Source: a bacterium (GTDB taxonomy: Bacteria; SZUA-182; DTGQ01). Taken from it: a stretch of DNA of 64,000 nucleotides. The stretch's first letter is position 1, and each line of letters begins with the position of its first letter. Under the pieces are notes generated by a model, which saw only the letters and a program-made list of their open reading frames with translations, was not told where the DNA came from and did not search any database. Positions 23,269 to 32,390 of this stretch are shown one piece after another. A program made the position numbers and the translations under genes. The DNA lies in contig JBFLZW010000019.1 of the NCBI GenBank assembly GCA_040755755.1, forward strand, positions 1,774-65,773, in the 5' to 3' direction.

Positions 23269-23299
23269 AATATGAGTTTTTCACAATTCAAGACCTGAC
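23257..23299. repeat. REP-like palindrome / terminator
   Basis: GTCAGGTCTTGAA and TTCAAGACCTGAC form a perfect 13-bp stem around a 17-nt loop. It overlaps the last codons of the partner gene and lies between convergent transcription units, so it can serve as a terminator. Palindromes of this sequence type often flank REP-associated transposase genes. Confidence 0.65.
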
Positions 23300-23331
23300 A
23301 GCCCCTTTAATGGGTGACCACATAGTTCTTT

Positions 23332-23790
23332 CTACTTCACCACCTGCTCCATATAGGGAATCGGCTGTTTGCTGATCACCGGCCTGGTAATGCCGGTGAT
23401 TTTCCAGCTTCCCTGGGCCTTCTGGAGGGAGAAGGTCTGGGCCTCGTTGCGGTCCGAATAGACCACCTCCACTTCAAACACTGCCTTCTGGGGATCTTCC
23501 TGCTGGCCGTTGATGATCGACAAGGCCTTGATATCCTGGACATCCCGCTTGATATAGTCCTGAAAAGCCGTATCCGTGCCCTGCTTCCGGTTTTCCTCCA
23601 GGGTGGCCAGGGAGGGGCCGGAAAAGCATTCAAGGTATCGCTGAATATCTCCGGCCTTGGCTGCGGAGAACATCTTCCAGATAACGTCCTCGATCTTATC
23701 GGGTCCCTTGGCTGTTTTAGGTGCCGTAAACCACATGACTCCAATGAGGATGATAATCACAATCATAGAGAAAAAGATTTTATTCTTCAT
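23332..23790 (-). CDS. Membrane-anchored NTF2-like (DUF4878-style) protein
   Basis: 152 residues. One N-terminal membrane anchor (about 5-22, FFSMIVIIILIGVMWF) is followed by a soluble domain with the alpha/beta order of NTF2-like lipoproteins: an initial helix (KIEDVIWKMFSAAKAGDIQRYL), then strands with FEVEVVYSD and WKITGI. There is no lipobox Cys. It is the last gene of the minus-strand metal-ATPase/SPFH operon, 17 bp after the HflK-like gene, so it probably works in the envelope with that complex. The exact role is unknown. Confidence 0.6.
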   Translation of the reverse strand: MKNKIFFSMIVIIILIGVMWFTAPKTAKGPDKIEDVIWKMFSAAKAGDIQRYLECFSGPSLATLEENRKQGTDTAFQDYIKRDVQDIKALSIINGQQEDPQKAVFEVEVVYSDRNEAQTFSLQKAQGSWKITGITRPVISKQPIPYMEQVVK

Positions 23791-23807
23791 GCGTCACTCT
23801 TCATGCT

Positions 23808-24749
23808 TCATTCTTCAAGGTCGATGATTTTCAAATCAAAGGGTTTTTTCTGACTATCTGAATCGACCACCACCTTTTGCATTTTGGTCATGGTCTGTTC
23901 CATGGTTTCCAGGAAAAGGCGGGAGGTTGTAACCTGCTCGCTGCCGTTGTATTGAGCGCACATCTCGATGAATCTCTGGGCATCTCCCTGGGCGTTATTG
24001 ATTTTCTCGTTCCGGTAGCTTTCAGCCTCACGGATGATTCGCTCGGCTTCTCCTCTGCTCTGGGGGATTTTCTCGTGCCGGTATCCTTCGGCCTCGTTGA
24101 TATACCGGTCCCGGTCCTGTCTGGCTGCGGCCACATCCTTGAAGGCATCGGCCACCTCCAGGGGCGGGTAGACATTCTGCAGGTTGATCGAGGCCAGTTG
24201 CACCCACCGTTTCCCCTGGCACAGCTCATCCAGCCTGCTTTGGGTATCAGCCAGGACGTCCCGCTGAATGGCTATCTTGCCGTTCCCTTTCAGCACATCG
24301 TCCACATTCATCCGGGCTACGGTTTTCGTCAGGCTGGACTTGGCCATATCCCTGATCAGGCTAGCCGGGTCATTGAATGCAAACAGGTAGTCAACCGGCT
24401 CAAGAATGGAATATTGCAGGACCATTTCCATCTTGATGATATTCCGGTCGCCGGTCAGGAATTCCCCCTGGGTCGGATTCGAGGCCCGGCCTATGGCCTG
24501 GTCGGCGAATTCAAACCCGACGCTGATCCGCTTTTTTTCCTGCGGCATGATCTTATCCACCCGCTCAATCGGGTACGGCCATCGGTAGTGCAATCCCGGA
24601 GCCACTCTGGCATTGACTACCCGGCCAAAGCGCCTCTTGATCCCCAATTCGTTCGTCGATACCAGGAACAGGCCGGACAGCAGGTAGAGAAGCCCGGCTA
24701 TGCCCAGAATCCATTTCGTCCATCTGGTTACAGTTTTTGTCGTGCTCAT
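23808..24749 (-). CDS. HflK-like SPFH/band-7 membrane protein
   Basis: 313 residues. One N-terminal anchor (about 12-32) is followed by an SPFH domain opening with ELGIKRRFGRVVNARVAPGLHYRWPYPIE. The C-terminal coiled coil carries repeated AEGYRHEKIPQSRGEAERI-type motifs and ends with IDLEE. HflK and HflC form a periplasmic cage around FtsH in E. coli. This protein has a conserved WPYPIE segment like the SPFH part of the fusion protein upstream, so the two are paralogues. It is encoded 17 bp after the HflC-like gene. Confidence 0.8.
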   Translation of the reverse strand: MSTTKTVTRWTKWILGIAGLLYLLSGLFLVSTNELGIKRRFGRVVNARVAPGLHYRWPYPIERVDKIMPQEKKRISVGFEFADQAIGRASNPTQGEFLTGDRNIIKMEMVLQYSILEPVDYLFAFNDPASLIRDMAKSSLTKTVARMNVDDVLKGNGKIAIQRDVLADTQSRLDELCQGKRWVQLASINLQNVYPPLEVADAFKDVAAARQDRDRYINEAEGYRHEKIPQSRGEAERIIREAESYRNEKINNAQGDAQRFIEMCAQYNGSEQVTTSRLFLETMEQTMTKMQKVVVDSDSQKKPFDLKIIDLEE

Positions 24750-24766
24750 CTTGAGTACCCGCCTCT

Positions 24767-25744
24767 CTACTTTTTGGCCAGGTTATCTGCTTTGGCAGCA
24801 CCGGCGGTTTGAGTGGCTTTGCTCCTGTTCTTACCAGAGCTTACGGTCCTGACAGCATCCTTCACCTGTCCTTCAGTCAGCAATTTGAACAGATCTGAAC
24901 CTGACGACAGAACCACCGTGGTTTTCTCATTCATGAATTTCTGATAGGCCTGGAGTGTTCGCAGGAACTTGTAAAAGTGGACGTTCTGCCCATAGGCATC
25001 ACCATAGATCCGGATCGCTTCGGCATCGCCTTCTCCTTTGGTGATTTCAGCGGTCCGGTAGGCCTCGGAGAGGATCGTTCTGGTCTCCTTGTCCGTGGCT
25101 GCCCGGATCTTCAGGGCCTCCTCTTCTCCCTCGGCCCGGTACTGTTTGGCGATTCTCTGCCGCTCGGCCCGCATCCGGTCAAAAACAGACTGCTTGTTCT
25201 GCTGGGGAAGAATCAATTGTTTGAGCTTTACGCTGGCAATCTTGATACTGTAATCCTTCTCGGCGCGCTTTCTGCAATTATCGAGGACCTGCTGAAAAAT
25301 CTCGGTGATCTTCATCTCTCCCGGTTTGGTGGAAACCAGAGAGGACAGGTCATACCGGCCGAGAGCAGCCGACACTTCGGAATACACCAGGTCATCGAGA
25401 TGGGTTTGCGCTTTGGCAACATCATTGACGGTAACGTAGAAGTCAAGAGGATCGATGAGCTTCCAGCAGACGAAATTGTCCACCACCACGTTTTTCTTGT
25501 CCCGCGTCAGGTACTCCTGGGGTATCGGGTTGTAAATCAACATCCTTTTGTCCAGGGTGATGGTGGTATGAATGGGTGACTTGAAGTGCAATCCGGCCTT
25601 TGAAACCACGCGGGTCGGCTTTCCGAACAGGGTGACAATCTTGTACTGGGTTTCATCAACCACAAACATGCTTAAAAAGATTAAAACTAAGGATACGAGA
25701 ATCAGGAATGAAACGGTGATCTTCTTTCTTGTTTTCTTTTCCAT
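24767..25744 (-). CDS. HflC-like SPFH/band-7 membrane protein
   Basis: About 325 residues. The GGAGGG site suits the ATG at 25744 (the ATG at 25750 is too close to it). One N-terminal anchor (about 9-27) is followed by an SPFH domain: TQYKIVTLFGKPTRVVSKAG, then HTTITLDKRMLIYNPIPQEYL and KKNVVVDNFVCWKI-type strands, as in HflC. Then come a long helix with MRAERQRIAKQYRAEGEEEA and the GEGDAEAIRIYGDAYG turn seen in HflC. It is part of the operon with a metal ATPase-SPFH fusion and an HflK-like protein. Confidence 0.85.
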   Translation of the reverse strand: MEKKTRKKITVSFLILVSLVLIFLSMFVVDETQYKIVTLFGKPTRVVSKAGLHFKSPIHTTITLDKRMLIYNPIPQEYLTRDKKNVVVDNFVCWKLIDPLDFYVTVNDVAKAQTHLDDLVYSEVSAALGRYDLSSLVSTKPGEMKITEIFQQVLDNCRKRAEKDYSIKIASVKLKQLILPQQNKQSVFDRMRAERQRIAKQYRAEGEEEALKIRAATDKETRTILSEAYRTAEITKGEGDAEAIRIYGDAYGQNVHFYKFLRTLQAYQKFMNEKTTVVLSSGSDLFKLLTEGQVKDAVRTVSSGKNRSKATQTAGAAKADNLAKK

Positions 25745-25765
25745 TGACATCCCTCCATGAGGAAA

Positions 25766-28700
25766 TTACGGCTTCAGACTCTGCTGTTTGGATCGAGGGA
25801 AAAATTCCCTGGTAATATTATTGATGAGCGTCTCAATTTTTTTGGAACCAAAAACTGTCAATTCCTCGCGGCCACTGCGCTGCTCGTCGAGGATAAATTT
25901 TTTCATCCCCGGCAGTACGCTCTCCACGGTCTCAAGGTAAAGCCGGACCGAGGTGACATCTTTAAAGGTATCATAGTTTTTGCACATGCTGACAAACCGC
26001 TGGCCCTCTCCCTCAGCCCGGTTGGTTATTTCGTCACGGTAAGATTCGGCCATTCTGATATTCTGCTCCCCCTTGCCGCGGGCCAGGGGCAGTTGCTCGT
26101 TGTGATAGCCTTCAGCCAGATTGATGAGCATGCTCTTTTCCTCATGGGCATTGACCACGGCCCGAAAGGCGTCGGCCACCTCAATCGGCGGATGCACGCT
26201 CTGCAAATACGCTCCCTCGACCAGAAGGCCTGCGTCAAGAGAGTCAAGCTCCCGCTGGAGAAGCGTGGAAACCTGGGCTTCGATTTCACTGCGGTCCACG
26301 GTCAGGATATTATCGGCCCCTTTTCGTCCGACGATTTCCCGGATGGCTGACTGGGCGCAAAACCGCACCAGGTCCGTGGTGTCCTGGAACCCCCGGATCT
26401 TGAACAGATAATTCGAAGGATCCCTGATCACGTACTTGACCACCATGTCCATTTCAAGGAAATTCTCGTCTCCGGTGAATACCAGGGACTCATCACTCTT
26501 CTTCTGATACTCTCCGGTACGGTCCTGAATATCCCATTCATAGGCGGTGACCACCTGCCCGGTTTTCTGATCCACCCGGCTGACTACGCTTTTGTTTCGG
26601 CGAAATCCGACCTCGACCCGCTCGACGGTACGAACAACTTTGGTGACTTTATCGATCGGCCAGGGAAAGAACAGATGAAGGCCGGGTTGCAGATTATCGG
26701 TGATCTTGCGGCCAAACCGCTGGACTACTCCCCGCTGGTAGGGAGAGATCATGGTAAGCCCGGAAGCCAGATAGAGCACGATCACCAGGGCAAGAGCAGC
26801 GTTGCATATCGGCTTTTTGTGGGCTTCCCAGACATGGTGAAGATAGTCATGAACAAGGTGCCGCCACCATCCCGCCAGCCCGCTCGCCCAGCCCGACAGA
26901 ATGGCTTTCATTTTTCCGGATAAAAGCCGCAGCGAATTTCCCACTACCAGAAGGGAACTGATCTGGTGGACAACGGCTGCCACCACTGGAGTGACCCAGG
27001 CAACGGTCGAGGCAGCCACCACTGCCAGCGCGTTGAAGATAACGGCAAAAAAGAGGATGTTCTGCCTGATGGTCCTCACGGTTTTTCTGCCGATGGTAAC
27101 TGCATTTTCAAGGCGGCTCAGGTCATCGGCCATAAAAATCATGTCTGCGGATTCAATGGCAATATCGGAGCCGATATTGCCCATGGCTATGCCGACATTG
27201 GCCGTACTTAAGGAGGGGGCATCGTTGATTCCGTCTCCGACCATAGCCACGGTGTATCCTTCCTCCTGCCATTGCCGGATCTTGGCTACCTTGCCGTCAG
27301 GCAAAAGATGGGCGGCATATTCATCGATGCCGGCCTGCCGGGCAATCTGCCTGGCTACCAGCTCGTTGTCGCCGGTCAGGAGGGTAAGCCTGATACCCAG
27401 TTTTTTCAGTTTCCGGAGCGTCTCCACAGTTTCGGGCCGGATCTCATCCTGCATGGCGATGGCGCCGGCCACCTTCTGCCCGCAGGACACCAGGATCATG
27501 GTCTGTCCCTTATGTTCGACTTCGTCCAGGACTTTCAGGGCAGCCGGGTCGAATTCCAGGCCATTTTCCTCGAGGAGTTTTCTGTTCCCTACCAGCACGG
27601 TATTCCCCTGGTGAACGGCTTCAACCCCTAACCCGGGCTTTACCTGGAATTTGTCACAGTGGCCGATATCGAGTGACTTTTTTCTGGCCTCCTCCACGAT
27701 AATGCTGGCCAGAAGGTGCTCGGAATACTGATCCGCCGTGGCCGCCAAAGAGAGGACCTGCTGTTCTGAATACCCTTGAAAGGAAATGATACTGACAATT
27801 CTGGGTCTTCCCTGGGTCAGGGTTCCGGTTTTGTCGAGAGCGATCAGATTGACTCTGCCCATGGCCTCAAGATAGGCCCCGCCCTTGACGAGGATACCCT
27901 CCCTGGCCATCCGCCCGATACCGGCAAAAATGGCCGTGGGAGTAGCCAGGACCAGAGCGCAGGGGCAGGCGATGATTAAAATGGAAACCGACCGCACCAG
28001 ATCTCGGGTAATAAGGTAGGCAATGGCAGCCACCAGGATAATAACCGGGACAAAAAACTTGGCATACCGGTCGGCCACCTTCTGAATGGGAGCCTTCTGA
28101 GCCTGGGCCTCTTCCACCAGATGAATGATCCTTGACAGGACAGTATCCTCACCGACCTTGTCCGCCCTGATCTCCAGAGAGCCCAGTTGATTGATGGTTC
28201 CGGAATACACCTTGCTTCCGGTGCTCTTTTCCACCGGAATGGATTCGCCGGTAATCGTGCTTTGATCGACGGAAGACCGTCCGCAGAGAACCTCACCGTC
28301 AACCGGGATCCTCTCACCGGGCCTGACGATGACATGGTCATTGGCAGTCAGCTTTTCAACCTCGATCTCCTGCTCTTTCCCCTCCCTGATCACCCGGGCC
28401 TTTTTCGGCGAAAGATCGATCAGCTTTTTGATAGCCCCCCTGGTCCGGTCAACGGCAAAGGATTCAAGGGCTTCTCCCACCAGCATGATAAAAATAACTT
28501 CAGCGGCAGCCAGATACTGCCTGATGGAGAGGGCGGCAATCGCAGCCAGAGCAATGGCCAGATCAACCGAGATCTTCCGTCTGAAAAGACTCTCCAGCGC
28601 GCCAAAGAAGATTTTATACCCGCCGATCAGGGTCAGAATGATCGATGTGTCGATTCCCAGAACGGTTCGAAAAATTCCCAGCCAGTTGAGCAAAAGCAAC

Positions 28701-28825
28701 AAGCCAATAATGGCAGTGAAAATAACATAATTCAGAGAGACACCTTCTTCTTCCTCTTCTATCTCGTCTTCCAATTTCGGATCATCGGCCAAGACCTGAT
28801 GATTCTTCTCCTTAGCTGTGCTCAT
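25766..28825 (-). CDS. P1B-type metal ATPase fused to an HflK-like SPFH domain
   Basis: 1019 residues. Residues of about 1-650 are a heavy-metal-translocating P-type ATPase: actuator TGES (about 192), membrane CPC in ACPCALVLATPTA (about 287), DKTGTLT (about 330), GDGINDAPS (about 530). The nucleotide-domain His motif reads SEHLL instead of the usual SEHP. There is no N-terminal HMA metal-binding domain; an acidic stretch (EDEIEEEEEG) is there instead. A linker leads to another membrane anchor (about 676-695), then an SPFH domain (QRGVVQRFGRKITDNLQPGLHLF) and coiled coil to the C-terminus. A CPC motif suits Cu, Zn or Cd. The single frame is continuous across the junction, so this is a true fusion as sequenced. 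It leads an operon with HflC-like and HflK-like genes. Confidence 0.9.
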   Translation of the reverse strand: MSTAKEKNHQVLADDPKLEDEIEEEEEGVSLNYVIFTAIIGLLLLLNWLGIFRTVLGIDTSIILTLIGGYKIFFGALESLFRRKISVDLAIALAAIAALSIRQYLAAAEVIFIMLVGEALESFAVDRTRGAIKKLIDLSPKKARVIREGKEQEIEVEKLTANDHVIVRPGERIPVDGEVLCGRSSVDQSTITGESIPVEKSTGSKVYSGTINQLGSLEIRADKVGEDTVLSRIIHLVEEAQAQKAPIQKVADRYAKFFVPVIILVAAIAYLITRDLVRSVSILIIACPCALVLATPTAIFAGIGRMAREGILVKGGAYLEAMGRVNLIALDKTGTLTQGRPRIVSIISFQGYSEQQVLSLAATADQYSEHLLASIIVEEARKKSLDIGHCDKFQVKPGLGVEAVHQGNTVLVGNRKLLEENGLEFDPAALKVLDEVEHKGQTMILVSCGQKVAGAIAMQDEIRPETVETLRKLKKLGIRLTLLTGDNELVARQIARQAGIDEYAAHLLPDGKVAKIRQWQEEGYTVAMVGDGINDAPSLSTANVGIAMGNIGSDIAIESADMIFMADDLSRLENAVTIGRKTVRTIRQNILFFAVIFNALAVVAASTVAWVTPVVAAVVHQISSLLVVGNSLRLLSGKMKAILSGWASGLAGWWRHLVHDYLHHVWEAHKKPICNAALALVIVLYLASGLTMISPYQRGVVQRFGRKITDNLQPGLHLFFPWPIDKVTKVVRTVERVEVGFRRNKSVVSRVDQKTGQVVTAYEWDIQDRTGEYQKKSDESLVFTGDENFLEMDMVVKYVIRDPSNYLFKIRGFQDTTDLVRFCAQSAIREIVGRKGADNILTVDRSEIEAQVSTLLQRELDSLDAGLLVEGAYLQSVHPPIEVADAFRAVVNAHEEKSMLINLAEGYHNEQLPLARGKGEQNIRMAESYRDEITNRAEGEGQRFVSMCKNYDTFKDVTSVRLYLETVESVLPGMKKFILDEQRSGREELTVFGSKKIETLINNITREFFPRSKQQSLKP

Positions 28826-28853
28826 GCATTGTTCCCTCTTCTTGGTAAAGTGC

Positions 28854-29906
28854 TTATTGATTCAAGCGCAGGATAAATTTCTCACTGCCTTTTGCCAAGC
28901 AGATGCTGTCTTTGGTAATCCACATCACCTCCATTCCGATTACAGTTTCCCCTTTTTTCAACCTTCGATTATTGATCAGGGCGATATATTCCCCCTGATA
29001 GCTCACGATGCCGTTCAGGTCAAGATCCCTTATCGAGGTCACGGCTTCCTCACTCCGATGGCCGCTGTCCGTTTCGGGGTTACTGTTCCTTTCTTCTGCG
29101 CCGCTGTCTCCTCCTGCTTTCTCCGAGTCCCCCTCCCCTACCACAACATCCTCCAATCCCGATGGCGACCCGTCACCCTGCTGATACTCTCCTTCTTCAG
29201 CACTGGCTCCCTCAGGTGAAAAGAGGTCTTTTTCCAGGGCGGTAATCCGCAGGTTCTTCTGAGCAGCTATCAAGGAGGGAGAAAGATGAACAGGCTGGTA
29301 GAGATCAGTTTTCCTGAAAAAACGGCCAGCCGCTTCCTTCCCCCGGTGTGACAGGCTCATCACCTTGAAAAACATAGTCAGCCGCACCTGAGGAAACACC
29401 GAAGAGCTATCCTCCAGCCTGATAATGTCCACATTGTCGATACCCAGAAAATAGGGTAATCCTTCCAGCCACTCAAGATAGCTGCACAGGTCAGGAAGCT
29501 GCCCTTCCGCCTGAAGGTGAACCGGCACAGGCTCAAAGCACAAAATCGCACCATCCTGGGATGAGTCTGCCTCACCCAGCCAGAAGGAATAATCGGAATC
29601 GACTTTCAGCATATTCAGCCCATAATCTGTCCCCTTGGATCTGACCTCGCCCAGAAGGCTGTCAATTTCCCCCTGTCCGGGAAGGTAGCGAACAAGATGC
29701 TGAATATTTTTCTGAAACAGGGCAATCTTTCTGTCCATGTCTTCGGCTTGTCCGCTGAGCTGGCGAAGCCTTTCGATCCGGCTGCGGGTCATCCGGATTT
29801 TTTGCCTGACCTCACGGATCTCCGTTATATACGGGGAAAACAACAGCCAGGAGAGGCCAACAAGCAGGATAGGAAAAATAAGAATGAAAATCCGTACTTT
29901 TTTCAT
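28854..29906 (-). CDS. PilO/PilP-like bipartite pilus or secretion inner-membrane protein
   Basis: 350 residues. An N-terminal anchor (about 5-23) and a coiled coil (about 28-70) lead into a ferredoxin-like fold with PVPVHLQAEGQLPDLCSYLEWL, as in PilO. After a Gly/Glu/Ser-rich linker (about 240-285), the last 65 residues (LDLNGIVSYQGEYIALINNR... then KKGETVIGMEV) match the PilP/GspC-type small beta domain, preceded by a DLFSPEG motif like the RDPF of PilP. The PilO and PilP roles thus appear joined in one chain. It is the last gene of the minus-strand ExeA-PilN-PilO/P unit. No secretin or pilin gene is in the window. Confidence 0.6.
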   Translation of the reverse strand: MKKVRIFILIFPILLVGLSWLLFSPYITEIREVRQKIRMTRSRIERLRQLSGQAEDMDRKIALFQKNIQHLVRYLPGQGEIDSLLGEVRSKGTDYGLNMLKVDSDYSFWLGEADSSQDGAILCFEPVPVHLQAEGQLPDLCSYLEWLEGLPYFLGIDNVDIIRLEDSSSVFPQVRLTMFFKVMSLSHRGKEAAGRFFRKTDLYQPVHLSPSLIAAQKNLRITALEKDLFSPEGASAEEGEYQQGDGSPSGLEDVVVGEGDSEKAGGDSGAEERNSNPETDSGHRSEEAVTSIRDLDLNGIVSYQGEYIALINNRRLKKGETVIGMEVMWITKDSICLAKGSEKFILRLNQ

Positions 29907-29997
29907 ATTTTAAGCCAAATTTTTCTGGAAAAATTCGTGTGAGGAACTGGCTGTCGAATGAAATACCGTAATCAGGGATGCCCAGCGGGCATCCAAA

Positions 29998-30648
29998 TTA
30001 TTGCAAATTACCGGTCAGGATAAAATTCAATCCATGACCGTAATCGGTATCCGTTTCCCGCTGATAATTTACGTGCATTTTCTGAAAAAAGGAGGATTGA
30101 TTGAGCCGGGCTAAAAATGCAGAGAAATCGCCTTTTCTGTCAGAGACCTCGGCTTGAATGGCCATGCCTTCGAGAACCAGATACTTGCCCGCTGCCGATC
30201 GATTGCCTGACTGGACAGGAGCCAGGCTCTTCAGGGAAATCCTGGTGAAAAAGACAAGTGCCGGACTGAGATGGCTCAGTTCCTTGAGCATGCAGCTCAT
30301 CGAGAGTTTCTCGCCGACAAGGTCCTGGTAGAGTGCATCCTGTCCCGCCAGGAATACCTGCCTTGCCTCGATGTCCTGTGGAGAAAGATTTCCGGCTGCT
30401 CCGGCATCCAGGTCTCTGGACAGCATATCGAGCTGTGACTGGCCGGCCTTGAGCTGCCAGGATAAAACCAGGTATCCTATCAGGATGAGCATAAGCCCTG
30501 CCAGGGCTGGAAAAGCATACAGAGCCATCACCGATCTCCCCTCGGGTTTCACCTCAGGATATTGGTTATAAAATTCCTCACAGGTGACCCCTCCGCGAAT
30601 GAACCTGATCAACTGGTTCGTGGCGGAAAGGTTTTCCTCTTGTTTCAT
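29998..30648 (-). CDS. PilN-like inner-membrane protein
   Basis: 216 residues. A cytoplasmic head of about 35 residues is followed by one membrane helix (about 42-62, LYAFPALAGLMLILIGYLVL), then a coiled coil and a ferredoxin-like periplasmic domain ending with a strand. The order matches PilN/GspL-C-type proteins that pair with PilO. AAGAGAGC upstream supports the start, 9 bp after the ExeA-like stop. It probably forms a bridging subcomplex with the PilO/PilP-like protein encoded 91 bp downstream. Confidence 0.55.
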   Translation of the reverse strand: MKQEENLSATNQLIRFIRGGVTCEEFYNQYPEVKPEGRSVMALYAFPALAGLMLILIGYLVLSWQLKAGQSQLDMLSRDLDAGAAGNLSPQDIEARQVFLAGQDALYQDLVGEKLSMSCMLKELSHLSPALVFFTRISLKSLAPVQSGNRSAAGKYLVLEGMAIQAEVSDRKGDFSAFLARLNQSSFFQKMHVNYQRETDTDYGHGLNFILTGNLQ

Positions 30649-30657
30649 CTGCTCTCT

Positions 30658-32337
30658 TCAATCCTGACTGATTACGATCACCCGGGAGTTGTTGAAGTCC
30701 TTTTTCTCCAGTTTGTCCATCGTCTCCCAGGCGCGAGTCAGGTCAGTAAAAGGGCCAACGATGACTGAGTATCTTTCCCTTTGATCGGAAAGGTTCTCCC
30801 GCTCGATATAGATGCGTCTGCCGATCGAGGACAGTTTATTCAGGCAGCCCTGGGCCTGGTCAACGGTCGGGAAGGAATCTACCTGCACACCGTAGATACG
30901 GGAGCCTTTTTCCGATTTCCCTCCATCGGCGGTGAGATCAGGAAAGTAAACCTTCTGGCCAGGTTCGATGAGGTTCAAATTTGAGATATGGGGATTGGCC
31001 TTGTGAATGGATGCCAGGATACTATCCGTCACTTTCTCACACCCGTAAAGTTTGAGGGCCATCCGGGAGACAAAATCGCCCTTTCCGGCTACCACTACCT
31101 GATATCCTGCCCTTTGTATTTCTCCAGGGGCACTATCCTCCGGCAGGTTCCGGTGATCAGCGGGGAAATTTTTGTTGTCTGCTTTTCTTATCGGCTCATC
31201 GACGGGTGGAAGATCGTTTTGGCCGACCGGATTGGAATCGGACCGGGCGTCAGATGGAACTGCCTGAGACCTGGCTCTGGCAGTATGCAGAGACCCTGGC
31301 TGCGGCACAGAGCCGGTTTGCGGGGATTGCACAGGTGACAGGCCGCTCGGTCCTGCCTTTCGGCTGGAAGTGGCCTGCTCCTGACCGGTATCGGTTGCAC
31401 TGCGGTGGCGGATAATCCCGAAAAAACCCAGGATAACGAGAACTGCCAGGGCTGCCGCAGGCGCAGCCAATTTTGACAACTTTTTAAGGTTGAACTTTCT
31501 CTGTTCCGGAAATACGGCGTCCGGGAAGAGGGATTTGACAACCAGCTCGACGATCTGCTTATCCACTACCTGCTGCTTCCTGATGAGCATGAGCAGCAGG
31601 CAATGATGGCAGAGATTGACGATTTTTCGGGGATATCCCTGGCTGCACTCGTAAATCTTCTGATAGGCCTCCTGGGTAAAAAGAGACTGACGGGAGAAAT
31701 ATCCCGCCTTCCGAAGGCGGAAATCAATCATTTCCCTGGTATCAGCCAGGCTCAGGGGTTTGAGAAAATAGAGCATATTGACCCGGTCCATAAAGTTTTT
31801 CTTCCCCTGAATCTTGTCCAGAAATTCCATCTGCCCAAAAAGCACCAGCTGCAGCAGCTTGTATTCATTGGTTTCAAAATTCAGAAAATCCCTCAGCAGC
31901 TCCAGAAAGGGATAGTCCATCTTCTGGGTTTCGTCGATGATCAGGACAATGACCCGCTTGCGTTCCAGTCCCTCTTTCAGGAGGTTGGTCCGTATGGCTT
32001 CCTTGAAAGCCAGGCTGGTTTTCTCCTCAGGGACCGGGATATTGAAAATTTTTACCAGCGAGAGGAGAAATTCATATTCGGAATTGAATGAAGGATCGAG
32101 TATCAGATGGAACCTGAACTCTTCATATCCCTGAAACAACTGAATTAAAGCGCGGCTCAGGGTTGTCTTGCCGGTCCCGACATCCCCCAGGATGATATTC
32201 AATCCCCTGCGCAGCCGGATGGATAATTCAAGTTGTTGCAGACATTCCTGGTAATCCCTGGAATAGTAGAAAAAGCTCGGATCAGGTGAAATCGAAAACG
32301 GTTCCTTTTTTAGGTTAAGGAGGGTTGTGTAATCCAT
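30658..32337 (-). CDS. ExeA-type ATPase with LysM-like and SPOR domains
   Basis: 559 residues. The ExeA/AAA ATPase occupies 1-270, with the family N-terminus (NLKKEPFSISPDPSFFYYS), Walker A GDVGTGKTT (51-59), and Walker B LIIDET (about 132-137). A membrane helix lies at about 290-309. The periplasmic part has a Pro/Ser-rich linker, a LysM-like domain (about 415-470, ending IEPGQKVYFPDL) and a SPOR domain (about 480-559, YGVQVDSFPTVDQAQ then VIVGPFTDLTRA). ExeA acts with ExeB to insert secretin through peptidoglycan; LysM and SPOR both bind peptidoglycan. The start codon has no ribosome-binding site and lies about 7 nt from a -10 box, so the mRNA may be leaderless. Confidence 0.85.
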   Translation of the reverse strand: MDYTTLLNLKKEPFSISPDPSFFYYSRDYQECLQQLELSIRLRRGLNIILGDVGTGKTTLSRALIQLFQGYEEFRFHLILDPSFNSEYEFLLSLVKIFNIPVPEEKTSLAFKEAIRTNLLKEGLERKRVIVLIIDETQKMDYPFLELLRDFLNFETNEYKLLQLVLFGQMEFLDKIQGKKNFMDRVNMLYFLKPLSLADTREMIDFRLRKAGYFSRQSLFTQEAYQKIYECSQGYPRKIVNLCHHCLLLMLIRKQQVVDKQIVELVVKSLFPDAVFPEQRKFNLKKLSKLAAPAAALAVLVILGFFGIIRHRSATDTGQEQATSSRKAGPSGLSPVQSPQTGSVPQPGSLHTARARSQAVPSDARSDSNPVGQNDLPPVDEPIRKADNKNFPADHRNLPEDSAPGEIQRAGYQVVVAGKGDFVSRMALKLYGCEKVTDSILASIHKANPHISNLNLIEPGQKVYFPDLTADGGKSEKGSRIYGVQVDSFPTVDQAQGCLNKLSSIGRRIYIERENLSDQRERYSVIVGPFTDLTRAWETMDKLEKKDFNNSRVIVISQD

Positions 32338-32344
32338 GAAGATG

Positions 32345-32374
32345 TGTATAACAGATTGAGGATGGATTTGTCAA
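32345..32374 (-). promoter_or_regulatory. Strong sigma-70 promoter, probably leaderless start
   Basis: TTGACA (32369-32374, perfect) and TATACA (32345-32350) are 18 bp apart on the minus strand. The ATG of the ExeA-like gene (A at 32337) follows the -10 box after only 7 nt, which is where transcription normally begins. The ATG has no Shine-Dalgarno, consistent with a leaderless message. Confidence 0.75.
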
Positions 32375-32390
32375 GGGAGAGTGTGTAAAA

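Noticed and set aside
26901-27614. Plus-strand frame of 237 codons in the metal ATPase gene
   Set aside because: It overlaps the well-supported ATPase frame, shows no motif, and is rich in Ser/Met/Ala as antisense frames usually are.
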